The position numbers and the translations under genes were made by a program. A stretch of DNA of 5,696 nt, taken from an uncultured Lachnospiraceae bacterium. Lineage in GTDB: Bacteria > Bacillota > Clostridia > Lachnospirales > Lachnospiraceae. The DNA lies in contig CAJUHN010000252.1 in the NCBI GenBank assembly GCA_910585935.1, forward strand, positions 1 to 5,696. The letters are read 5' to 3'. The notes beneath the pieces were generated by a model that ran no database searches, was not told the DNA's origin, and worked only from the letters and a program-made list of their open reading frames with translations. Each line of letters opens with the position of its first letter. The first letter of the stretch is position 1. Shown here piece by piece: positions 1 to 5,561 of the stretch.

Positions 1-417
1 GGTTAAGCTGTGCCGCTCTAACTTTAGACATTCCGCCAGCTTGCCAACAGGTACCGTCCCGTTCTCATATAAAACTCTAAGAATCGGATAGATATATTTA
101 TAATTTCCGTACTCCCCCGCATCACAGCTGAGCTCCTCGGAAATTTTTACGGCTAGGTTTTTAATCGTATCGATCATTGCAAAATAATAGATCTTCCTGT
201 GAATTTCTTCATCTTCTATTTTAAAATATTCCCACAATAATTCTAATTGGTCTGAAAGCTGCTCGCTTTCCTCACGAAACGTTTCCATCTGATGATTCTT
301 ATACGCATCCAGATATATATTCATATATTGCTCCGCACACACATCCAGCTCTGCGCTCCTGTTAAAAAGTAACCCTTCCATTGTCTTTTGTAATAACATA
401 AAATTTTCTTCGTTCAC
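1..417 (-). CDS. Partial winged-helix transcriptional regulator, probably MarR-like (C-terminus beyond window)
   Basis: An open frame runs 139 codons from a GTG at 415-417 to the window edge with no stop, so the C-terminus is missing. GTG is chosen because a stop lies two codons upstream in frame and AAGGAG sits 11 bases before it. An ATG nearer that site opens only a 4-codon frame ending in TGA over the GTG. Residues 1 to about 105 look helical. The segment ILRVLYENGTVPVGKLAECL, followed by KLERHSLT, reads as the helix-turn-helix of a winged-helix DNA-binding domain, with spacing typical of MarR proteins. A palindrome at 439-452 just upstream fits autoregulation, common in MarR regulators. 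G+C is about 39%, above the neighbouring region, so it may be a host gene flanking the element. The winged-helix call is fairly safe. The MarR assignment is inferred, and the ligand and targets are unknown. Confidence 0.55.
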   Translation of the reverse strand, partial: MNEENFMLLQKTMEGLLFNRSAELDVCAEQYMNIYLDAYKNHQMETFREESEQLSDQLELLWEYFKIEDEEIHRKIYYFAMIDTIKNLAVKISEELSCDAGEYGNYKYIYPILRVLYENGTVPVGKLAECLKLERHSLT

Positions 418-438
418 TGATTACTCATCTCCTTTTAG

Positions 439-452
439 TTGACAATTGTTAA
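439..452. promoter_or_regulatory. Palindromic operator candidate upstream of the MarR-like gene
   Basis: TTGACAATTGTTAA is an inverted repeat with a perfect 8-bp core (ACAATTGT) and matching TT/AA ends; only one base pair breaks symmetry. It ends about 21 bases upstream of the GTG of the minus-strand regulator. AT-rich palindromes of this length and position are typical MarR-family autoregulatory sites. No clear -35/-10 pair was found around it, so its relation to a promoter is inferred. Confidence 0.4.
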
Positions 453-512
453 ATAACCGCATTACTACTCATAAAGGTTCCCATAATATTCAAAGATTTA
501 AGATTAAATGAT

Positions 513-536
513 AAAAAACAGTCTCACACCATAAGA
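513..536 (-). terminator. Weak intrinsic terminator candidate after the broken phage gene
   Basis: On the minus strand, TCTTA and TGAGA form a 5-bp stem (one G-T pair) around a 5-base loop, followed after three bases by TTTTTT. It lies 46-69 bases past the stop of the gene ending at 582 and before the next minus-strand gene, where a terminator would be expected. The short, A/T-rich stem makes this a low-strength candidate. Confidence 0.3.
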
Positions 537-581
537 ATAATCACAGATTTCGTACATCATACCACAATTAGAATGGATACA

Positions 582-1264
582 CTAAACACGGTAAGTATCT
601 TTTCTCTTTATTGCCTGATTTGCATTTACAAGCCAATACAAATTATTAATCAGTGGAATATTCTCACCAAATTTCATAAGTAACTGAATATTAGGAATTA
701 CCAAAACATCTCCTTCAAGTATCAAATAATCTTTAAACCCATCTATAGAAGTTAAATCAAGAGAAATAGGAATAAGTTTATCACCAAATTCTTTTTTTAA
801 TTTAGCAGCCAACTCACTCTTAATAAGATTCTTTTGCACATAGGATTTTTTATAATAATTTGTTTTACCAAACTCTGAATTTTTAAGAATACCATTCATA
901 AAATAATATGTACGATCTCCATTCTGTATACTTGTCCAATAATAACCACAAATGAATTTTGACTGTTTCTTCCATTCTGTCATATATTCTTCAACTGCAT
1001 TTCTAAAATCTTGTTCATATCTTTCTGGATCATTTTTTATACCAATCTGGTATAATATCCTGATCAACCCTATATCTCCACTTTTTTACATCGATCATTT
1101 TATTATTATTTGGCGGAAGCAATTCAGCTCTTACAAATTTCTTTATTTCGTTCATATGATTGTCTTTAATTCTAATATTTTTCAATAAATCCGAATGACT
1201 TTCATTACCATCTGGAGCTAAAATAATCCCACTCTTAAAATTACATATAATATATCTCTCTCAT
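582..1264 (-). pseudogene. Phage-type conserved protein (PDWY-motif family) split by two apparent frameshifts
   Basis: Three pieces in different frames read as one protein. Piece 1 starts at ATG 1264-1262 (MREIY) and soon hits TAA at 1243-1241. Piece 2, open from 1260 to TGA 1032-1030, reads ICNFKSGIILAPDGNESHSD and later KKWRYRVDQDIIPDWYKK. Piece 3 continues NDPERYEQDFRNAVEEYMTE and runs to TAG at 582-584. Each join needs one base skipped: a T near 1249-1250 and an A in the A6 run at 1033-1038. The W-x-Y-x-VDQD-x-x-PDWY block followed by a charged helix is, from memory, typical of a conserved phage protein often labelled pentapeptide-repeat or DUF5758; that name is uncertain. Piece 3 lacks clear pentapeptide repeats. 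It could be translated alone as 161 aa from TTG at 1067 (GGAG lies 8 bases upstream), but that would drop the conserved block. Decay or sequencing error is likelier than programmed frameshifting. Confidence 0.6.
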
Positions 1265-1308
1265 TTTTATTTTTGTTTCATATATTTCTTTTTATTGAAA
1301 GTTTCATT

Positions 1309-1506
1309 TTATTCTATAATACAATCGCTCTCTAACCATTGTTTAAAGCACCCCTTGCATCCATCATCAGTTTGGGGAATATTGGGAAAATATTTACAAT
1401 CTTCGTCAATTATCATGCAAGGAGCAGAATAAGCACAACTTACTTTCAAAAGAAATTCTGCTAATTCTTCATTTGTCATATTTCTAACTTTATCAGCATT
1501 AGTCAT
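1309..1506 (-). CDS. Small cysteine-rich phage-type protein (65 aa)
   Basis: ATG start with GAGAGG 9 bases upstream. The N-terminus MTNADKVRNMTNEELAEFL is a motif I recognise from many small proteins in clostridial phages and other mobile elements, usually annotated hypothetical. Six cysteines follow at residues 24, 30, 37, 50, 53 and 62. C24/C30 and the C50-x-x-C53 pair suggest a small metal-binding (probably zinc) fold, which would suit the reducing cytoplasm. The C-terminal CFKQWLES is also typical of these short proteins. It lies 45 bases after the preceding gene on the same strand and probably shares its transcript. Function unknown; zinc binding is inferred from cysteine spacing only. 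Confidence 0.7.
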   Translation of the reverse strand: MTNADKVRNMTNEELAEFLLKVSCAYSAPCMIIDEDCKYFPNIPQTDDGCKGCFKQWLESDCIIE

Positions 1507-1551
1507 TTCGAAATTCCTCTCTTACTTAAAATCAAATTTTTATTGCTAAAA

Positions 1552-1860
1552 TCATATTGCTAACTGTATAATTTCTATAATTCTCTGTGTTTCTTTTATA
1601 GCAACATCAACCGTTTTATCTTCTGAATTAAGACTTTGTAATCTTTCAATTCTTTTAGTTAATTCATTTACAATTCTGTCAATAATTTCATTAATAGCTG
1701 GTAACGCTTCTACACATTCTTTAACAAAAGAATAATTGCATTGTTTTAAAGCAAATCCATTTTTATATTTTTCGTCACATTGATATTCCATCTCTTTTGC
1801 TGCAATTATTTCTTTTTCTAAAATATCAATTATTGCGTTTCTACTTACCAAATCACCCAT
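1552..1860 (-). CDS. Phage-type hypothetical protein with 'DLVSRNAIIDILEKE' N-terminus (102 aa)
   Basis: ATG start with AGGAG 7 bases upstream. The opening MGDLVSRNAIIDILEKE, then FVKECVEALPAINEI (about residues 45-59), follows a pattern common in short phage and mobile-element proteins of Clostridia (DLISR-x-A-x-x-x-x-I ... V-x-x-LP-x), for which I know no function. The second half (residues 60-102) is a long charged helix with heptad-like hydrophobic spacing, possibly a coiled coil for self-association. It is preceded on the same strand by the 67-aa gene with a 39-base gap and followed by the cysteine-rich gene, consistent with one operon. No signal peptide, membrane segment or catalytic motif is visible. 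Confidence 0.7.
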   Translation of the reverse strand: MGDLVSRNAIIDILEKEIIAAKEMEYQCDEKYKNGFALKQCNYSFVKECVEALPAINEIIDRIVNELTKRIERLQSLNSEDKTVDVAIKETQRIIEIIQLAI

Positions 1861-1899
1861 TATACATCTCCTCTTAAAATGAATTTTTCAAGTACATAT

Positions 1900-2103
1900 T
1901 TACTCTTTTACTGTTTTTATACCATCTTTAATACAATCCACTACTATTTCTTCTGCTTCTTTCATACTCACTCCCTTCTTTGCTGATATTCTTTCAGCCA
2001 AACATTTACTTATTGCTACAAGTAATGTCATCAGATTAAGCGTTTTTCCAATAGCTTTTACTTTTGCTTTTTCGCCTTTTAAAGTTGCAAATATTACTTT
2101 CAA
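1900..2103 (-). CDS. Small hypothetical protein with TTG start (67 aa)
   Basis: The frame opens with TTG at 2101-2103, supported by AAAAGGAG 9 bases upstream; no ATG gives a better fit. The N-terminus MKVIFATLKGEKAKVKAIGK is basic. Residues 22-34 (LNLMTLLVAISKC) form a short hydrophobic helix, too short and interrupted for a firm membrane segment. The remainder (AKKGVSMKEAEEIVVDCIKD) looks like an amphipathic helix. Small proteins of this layout are frequent in clostridial prophages, but I do not recognise a function. It is divergent from the Abi-alpha gene across an 80-base gap, so it either has its own promoter there or depends on transcription reading through the Abi-alpha gene in the antisense direction. 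Confidence 0.6.
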   Translation of the reverse strand: MKVIFATLKGEKAKVKAIGKTLNLMTLLVAISKCLAERISAKKGVSMKEAEEIVVDCIKDGIKTVKE

Positions 2104-2122
2104 AATATACTTCTCCTTTTAC

Positions 2123-2151
2123 TTTTCAATTTTCCGTATGTGTAGTATAAT
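2123..2151 (+). promoter_or_regulatory. Sigma-70-type promoter of the Abi-alpha gene
   Basis: The -35 box TTTTCA (2123-2128, 4 of 6 consensus bases) is separated by exactly 17 bases from a perfect -10 box TATAAT (2146-2151). Transcription would start near 2158, about 26 bases before the ATG at 2184, leaving room for the GAAAGG ribosome binding site at 2168-2173. Confidence 0.7.
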
Positions 2152-2166
2152 ATTGTCAAATATTAT
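2147..2166. promoter_or_regulatory. Perfect 8-bp inverted repeat over the Abi-alpha -10/start site (operator candidate)
   Basis: ATAATATT and AATATTAT flank GTCA, giving a perfect 8-bp inverted repeat of 20 bases in all. It overlaps five of the six -10 bases (2146-2151) and covers the expected start near 2158, so a bound dimer would block RNA polymerase. The A/T-only arms mean chance is possible, but the position is that of a repressor site. No repressor gene is adjacent; a phage or host regulator would have to act in trans. Confidence 0.45.
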
Positions 2167-2183
2167 CGAAAGGTTGTGATTTT

Positions 2184-3002
2184 ATGTCAGATGGAATTGA
2201 TAAACTTGCAGGTGCTATTGGAGATACTCTGAAAACTGCTCCAACACTTTATGAAGATGCTTTACAACCTACTGTTCAGGAAGTTGGCAAGTTTGCTGCT
2301 CGTATTCCTCGCGCAATTAATGCTGCGTTTTCTGGTCTTGATAAATGGATTTTAAATCGAGAATATGCAATAGATGAAACCAAAAAACTTCTTACAAAGA
2401 AACTTGAAAATGTTGATCCAGAAAAAATTATTACCCCTGAACCATATGTTGCTATTCCAGCAATCCAAGCTATTTCCTATTCTATGGATAGCGAAAAACT
2501 ACGAAAACTTTATGCTAATTTACTTGCAAAAGCTATGAATATTGACACTAAAGATTTTGTCCATCCTGCCTTTGTAGAGATTATTAAGCAATTGTCTCCT
2601 ATAGATGTTCACGTTTTAGAGGAAATTTCTTCTAAAGGTTTTATACAAGTGGTCAATATTTATTGTGCAAAATATTTAAATAAAAATGTTAATCAAAGGA
2701 TACAATTAATGGAAAATCCTATTGAAAAACGTGGGTTTGAAGGATTAACACATATAGTCGATTTCCATCCTGATATAGTAAAAATTTCTATTGATAACTT
2801 GTTACGCATTAGACTAATAGAGGAACGCTTTCGTCTTAATGCTCCCATTAGTGCTGAAATCCAATCCTCGCCGTTTTATATTAGTATTTCTCAACAGATT
2901 AAGCAACTTGCTATTGATGATACTTGGGAATATGAAGAAGTTTCTCAATCATACTACCTTACAGATTTGGGAAAATCTTTTCGTAATATTTGTATTGAGT
3001 GA
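2184..3002 (+). CDS. Abi-alpha / DUF4393 family protein, probable abortive-infection type defence gene
   Basis: This is the only plus-strand gene in the window (272 aa, ATG, GAAAGG 10 bases upstream). The sequence matches the DUF4393 (Abi_alpha) family as I know it. The N-terminus has TLYEDALQPTVQEVGKFAAR (residues 21-40). The core has TPEPYVAIPAIQAISYSMDS (84-103), then EKLRKLYANLLAKAMN and HPAFVEIIKQLSP (127-139). The C-terminus has YYLTDLGKSFRNICIE, a usual family ending. Length is normal and no key block is missing. Members have been linked to phage abortive infection but the mechanism is not established; no nuclease or NTPase motif is seen, and the protein looks soluble and helical. It has its own promoter, an operator-like palindrome and a 3' hairpin, and runs against its neighbours, as expected of an inserted 'moron' cargo gene. 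The family call is confident; a defence role here is inferred. Confidence 0.88.
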   Translation: MSDGIDKLAGAIGDTLKTAPTLYEDALQPTVQEVGKFAARIPRAINAAFSGLDKWILNREYAIDETKKLLTKKLENVDPEKIITPEPYVAIPAIQAISYSMDSEKLRKLYANLLAKAMNIDTKDFVHPAFVEIIKQLSPIDVHVLEEISSKGFIQVVNIYCAKYLNKNVNQRIQLMENPIEKRGFEGLTHIVDFHPDIVKISIDNLLRIRLIEERFRLNAPISAEIQSSPFYISISQQIKQLAIDDTWEYEEVSQSYYLTDLGKSFRNICIE

Positions 3003-3017
3003 CCATTAATACTTTTC

Positions 3018-3052
3018 GGTTAATGGTTTGCTTTGTAAAGCAGCCATTAACC
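3018..3052. terminator. Strong hairpin between convergent genes, probable terminator
   Basis: GGTTAATGG (3018-3026) pairs perfectly with CCATTAACC (3044-3052). Inside, with one bulged base, TTGCTT pairs with AAGCAG around a 4-base loop. It starts 16 bases after the Abi-alpha stop and ends 18 bases before the end of the minus-strand 114-aa gene, so it could serve both strands. Neither side has a clean T run, so termination may be partial or the hairpin may protect mRNA ends. Confidence 0.55.
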
Positions 3053-3070
3053 ATTATTAAAATGTTAGTT

Positions 3071-3415
3071 TTAAGGCAACTTACTCCAATCAATCTGCTT
3101 AAAAATCTCCTGGTTAAATGCTTTTAACTCTTCCTTCTGATCACAACTATCTGACTCACAATACTCATCCACGTCATCAAAATAGTCATCATCTGTTTCT
3201 AAGTACCAATCGTTCCACTCACCCTCAGTTTCATCAAAAATTTGTAATCCACCTGTATTACAATAATCCGGTTTAATATTATTCTGAAGCTGAAATGCGT
3301 CATATACTGCTAATGTATCAAGCAATCTCTTCCCGTCCTCTACGCTCTTTACTGGAATATAAAATGTGTCACAATTTCCTACCTGCGGAATCCACCACAC
3401 TCTTAATTTACTCAT
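3071..3415 (-). CDS. Highly acidic phage-type conserved protein (114 aa)
   Basis: ATG start with AAAGGA about 10 bases upstream. The opening KLRVWWIPQVG, then YIPVKSVEDGKRLLDTLAVY (residues 19-38), AFQLQNNIKPDYCNTGGLQI and an EWNDWY block, is a pattern I recognise from phages and mobile elements of Firmicutes. Some relatives may carry a 'superinfection exclusion' label, but I recall this only weakly and know of no proof. By hand count there are 26 Asp/Glu against 10 Lys/Arg, with the acidic residues packed after the EWNDWY block (DDDYFDDVDEYCESDSCD). Such charge could mean a DNA-mimic or metal-binding role; this is inference only. It is the last gene of the right-hand minus-strand run before the Abi-alpha gene. 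Confidence 0.75.
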   Translation of the reverse strand: MSKLRVWWIPQVGNCDTFYIPVKSVEDGKRLLDTLAVYDAFQLQNNIKPDYCNTGGLQIFDETEGEWNDWYLETDDDYFDDVDEYCESDSCDQKEELKAFNQEIFKQIDWSKLP

Positions 3416-3453
3416 TGTATATTCATCCTTTCCTACTCTAAAATATCAAATAG

Positions 3454-3837
3454 TTACCATCTTAAAACTCTACACTTCTGTGGAATATTAATTGATTTCA
3501 AATGTTTAATAGCTGTCCTTCTGCTCTTAAACAAAAATGGATGTTCTGGTGTATTGTTTCCGATCGCTTTCTGTAAAGTTTCTCTGCTTGTCCAGAAATA
3601 TCCGTCTTCATCCCAAGCCGGTTCCTGCCATGCCAAATAATGTGTCTCATTTTCAAAAAGTTTTGTCGTAATACACCACTTTTCATGCTCTAACTCTGAC
3701 AATTTATATGGCAAACACCCGCCACCTCCAGAAGTTCTAAACTCTACATGTGCCACATCTTCCTCAATTTCAACAATTCTTCCATAAACAAAATCCTCTT
3801 CAGCATATACGCGATCACCGACCTTAAAAGTTTCCAT
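3454..3837 (-). CDS. Hypothetical phage-type protein with SH3/KOW-like N-terminus (127 aa)
   Basis: A longer frame starts at TTG 3862-3864, but that start has no good ribosome binding site. GGAGG lies 11 bases before the ATG at 3835-3837, and the protein from that ATG begins METFKVGDRVYAEED, the natural opening of a small beta-barrel. Residues 4-50 (VGDRVY, then GRIVEIEEDVAHVEF, a GGGG turn and LPYKLSELE) have the alternating pattern of SH3/KOW/Tudor-like folds that bind nucleic acid or protein. The rest (KWCITTKLFENETHYLAWQE ... GYFWTSRETLQKAI ... SRRTAIKHL) resembles short phage proteins that report a value and then adjust it, but no function is known. It sits in the minus-strand operon with 38-39 base gaps on either side. 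Confidence 0.65.
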   Translation of the reverse strand: METFKVGDRVYAEEDFVYGRIVEIEEDVAHVEFRTSGGGGCLPYKLSELEHEKWCITTKLFENETHYLAWQEPAWDEDGYFWTSRETLQKAIGNNTPEHPFLFKSRRTAIKHLKSINIPQKCRVLRW

Positions 3838-3876
3838 ATCATATTTTCCCTCCAATTTTCCCAATGAAATGCGGCT

Positions 3877-4140
3877 TTAATTCTCATACAAAATTTTCAA
3901 AAACTCACCAAATGGAAGATATTCTCCAATAGAAACCCCAAATTTATCATAATAAGTTTCCGTAACCTCTCTTAATTCCTTTCGTTTCTGAGAAATTTGA
4001 TTCATAAGATTTTTACGCCCAGACTCCAGCTTTTGCTTTTGAACAATTTCTTCTTCTCTGATTTTGTTTAGTCTTTGTTCATGTTCACAACATTCCTTTT
4101 CTGTATTAAACACTTTTCCATCATCACTTATGTATCTCAT
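3877..4140 (-). CDS. Small coiled-coil phage-type protein (87 aa)
   Basis: The frame can be extended upstream to 4188, but ATG 4138-4140 is chosen: AAGGAGG lies 8 bases before it, and the protein then opens MRYISDDGKVFNTEKECCEH. This is a motif shared by many short phage proteins (xY-x-x-DDGKxFxTxxECxxHE), where the segment often starts a helix-rich protein. Residues about 18-62 are Lys/Glu/Gln-rich with heptad spacing and probably form a coiled coil; the end (GVSIGEYLPFGEFLKILYEN) is a short amphipathic tail. Its ribosome binding site overlaps the stop codon of the DUF262 gene (TAA at 4154-4156), so translation of the two is likely coupled. Function unknown. Confidence 0.7.
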   Translation of the reverse strand: MRYISDDGKVFNTEKECCEHEQRLNKIREEEIVQKQKLESGRKNLMNQISQKRKELREVTETYYDKFGVSIGEYLPFGEFLKILYEN

Positions 4141-4148
4141 TTTTTTGT

Positions 4149-4155
4149 CCTCCTT
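4149..4155 (-). promoter_or_regulatory. Ribosome binding site overlapping the upstream stop codon
   Basis: AAGGAGG is a full-strength Shine-Dalgarno sequence, 8 bases before ATG 4138-4140. Its first two A bases belong to the TAA stop of the DUF262 gene. It decides the start of the 87-aa gene and suggests that ribosomes ending on the DUF262 gene re-initiate there. Confidence 0.8.
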
Positions 4156-5527
4156 ATGCACATTTTGTAAGATATTGTTCAAAATCATTTTTCATATGTA
4201 AAAAATTCTTTTTCTGGTCAACAAAATATGTATTATTCTGCCTTGCGTATTCGGTCATCCATTTATCTAAATCCTTATCTTCTTTATATGAATAAACCAT
4301 CATTGCTAACAACGAAGGTCTATTTGCTTCATTACGCAATTTAGAATCAATCTTAACTGTATTATCTAATAATTCATTCAATGACTCATTGTAAAAATCC
4401 ATATCCGTCTGAATAGCTTCTACATTTATACCAAGATTTTGAGATATAAATGACTCTATGTTACTTTGTGAAGAATTGCCGTTGTCTATATGCAAAAATT
4501 TCAACATCATGTCCTCAAGCATATATAACTTATCAGTTATAACTTGCTTATCCTTTGTGCTTGCATCCTTGTCAATTTCATCAAATAACAATTCCTTATC
4601 ATTTCTTTTGATTGGACGTAATTTGTATTGAAACTCTCTTAAAAATTCAGCAAACTTCTCGTCATCTAATCCAAGTCGTGCAAATTTATCAAACAGTGTA
4701 AGGAATATAAAAGAATCCTTTTTATTAAATATGTTCTTAATATCGACAGTTATGATATTTTCAAGCCTATACAGATTATCAGCAAACATATCGAATTCTT
4801 CCTCGGCAGCATGGTCGTTAAGATATTTAAAGGCCAATTTTGGCTGCGTTTTCCAATTGTCGAAATGATTCATACACATCATAGATTCTACAACTATTCT
4901 CTCAACAACACCCTTTGTCTTATCCTTTTCAGAATAATTGTTACACTCAACAAAGAATTTACTATTAACGATTTCTCTGATTCGACTTGCAAATTTATCA
5001 ATGTATGTAAAAGCTTTCTGTTCAGTATTCATGGCTACATGATTATTATATCTTTTGATATATCTGGAAATTATAAAGCTATCACAAGATTCATGAATAA
5101 CTGTTTCAATCTGATATTCATCAAACTTTTCCTTTAATTCATTAGGAAGTTTTTCAAAAGTCTTGTTTTTTATATCAAATACAGCATCCTCATATATTGT
5201 TTTTCCATCTTTGTCCAATGTCTTTTTCTTGTAAGGTATAATAGAGTTTTCTATAGAAGATGTTATCTTATGATTTCCATATCTATATTTTATTAATGCT
5301 GCTGTTCTTTGACCGCCATCCACAATATGTAATCTTGAATTAGATTCTTCTCCAAGAATAATGGGAGGAATATAATCATCCGTAAGAACAGTAACAATTA
5401 ATTCATTAATCTGCTCATTATTCCACACAAAGTTTCTCTGAACATCTGCATTATTATCAATGTCTCCCTTCCGGTTCTTCTTCAGATACATGTCCAAAGT
5501 ATAGGTTTGTTTTCTAGGTCTTGCCAT
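4154..5527 (-). CDS. DUF262 domain protein (GmrS/ParB-like fold), phage-type, no nuclease domain seen
   Basis: ATG start with GGAGG 8 bases upstream; 457 aa. The N-terminal domain shows DUF262 landmarks in order: DVQRNFVW (residues 28-35), IPPIILGEE (53-61) and HIVDGGQRTAALIKYRYG (67-84). The last is the family's DGQQR signature with Gly in place of the first Gln. DUF262 is the nucleotide-binding/NTPase domain of GmrSD type IV restriction enzymes and of SspE-like defence proteins. Those effectors add a DUF1524 or other HNH nuclease; the remaining 370 residues here are helical with no recognisable H-N-H or DUF1524 motif. Similar stand-alone proteins, often with DGLQR-type variants, are common in clostridial phages and elements; their role is unknown. 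It follows the HTH-like gene after 34 bases and is coupled to the next gene. The domain call is firm; restriction or anti-restriction activity is speculative. Confidence 0.85.
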   Translation of the reverse strand: MARPRKQTYTLDMYLKKNRKGDIDNNADVQRNFVWNNEQINELIVTVLTDDYIPPIILGEESNSRLHIVDGGQRTAALIKYRYGNHKITSSIENSIIPYKKKTLDKDGKTIYEDAVFDIKNKTFEKLPNELKEKFDEYQIETVIHESCDSFIISRYIKRYNNHVAMNTEQKAFTYIDKFASRIREIVNSKFFVECNNYSEKDKTKGVVERIVVESMMCMNHFDNWKTQPKLAFKYLNDHAAEEEFDMFADNLYRLENIITVDIKNIFNKKDSFIFLTLFDKFARLGLDDEKFAEFLREFQYKLRPIKRNDKELLFDEIDKDASTKDKQVITDKLYMLEDMMLKFLHIDNGNSSQSNIESFISQNLGINVEAIQTDMDFYNESLNELLDNTVKIDSKLRNEANRPSLLAMMVYSYKEDKDLDKWMTEYARQNNTYFVDQKKNFLHMKNDFEQYLTKCA

Positions 5528-5561
5528 TTTAAATTCCTCCCATTATTCTCTTTGATATCAA

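Larger units (their letters stand above)
421..581. other. Intergenic region between the regulator and the element-type genes
   Basis: This 161-base stretch has no ORF worth reporting. It holds the ribosome binding site and operator candidate of the regulator to its left and a weak terminator-like hairpin at 513-536. It also lies where base composition changes from about 39% G+C (left gene) to about 28% (right gene). It is therefore the best place in the window for an element/host junction, but no repeat or tRNA end that would mark an attachment site could be recognised. Confidence 0.45.

Noticed and set aside
1030..1041. Programmed -1 frameshift at the A6 run
   Set aside because: The continuing frame is +1, not -1, relative to the upstream frame, and no stimulatory element is evident; a one-base insertion is simpler.
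952..1188. Plus-strand open frame of 78 codons
   Set aside because: It lies antisense to the broken phage gene, has no ribosome binding site, and its Phe/Ile/Ser-rich translation is what an AT-rich antisense strand gives.
2104..2183. Divergent minus-strand promoter for the 67-aa gene (TATACT in the same gap)
   Set aside because: A TATACT -10-like box is present, but no acceptable -35 lies 16-18 bases upstream, and the TTGACA seen on that strand has no -10 at the right distance. Not strong enough to call.
3498..3686. Minus-strand open frame of 62 codons
   Set aside because: Out-of-frame shadow inside the 127-aa gene, without its own start signal or recognisable protein.
3838..3864. Upstream TTG start of the 127-aa gene
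   Set aside because: The GGAGG falls inside that extension and is correctly spaced for the ATG at 3835-3837 instead.
4811..5137. Plus-strand open frame of 108 codons
   Set aside because: Antisense to the well-supported DUF262 gene, no ribosome binding site and an unlikely protein composition.
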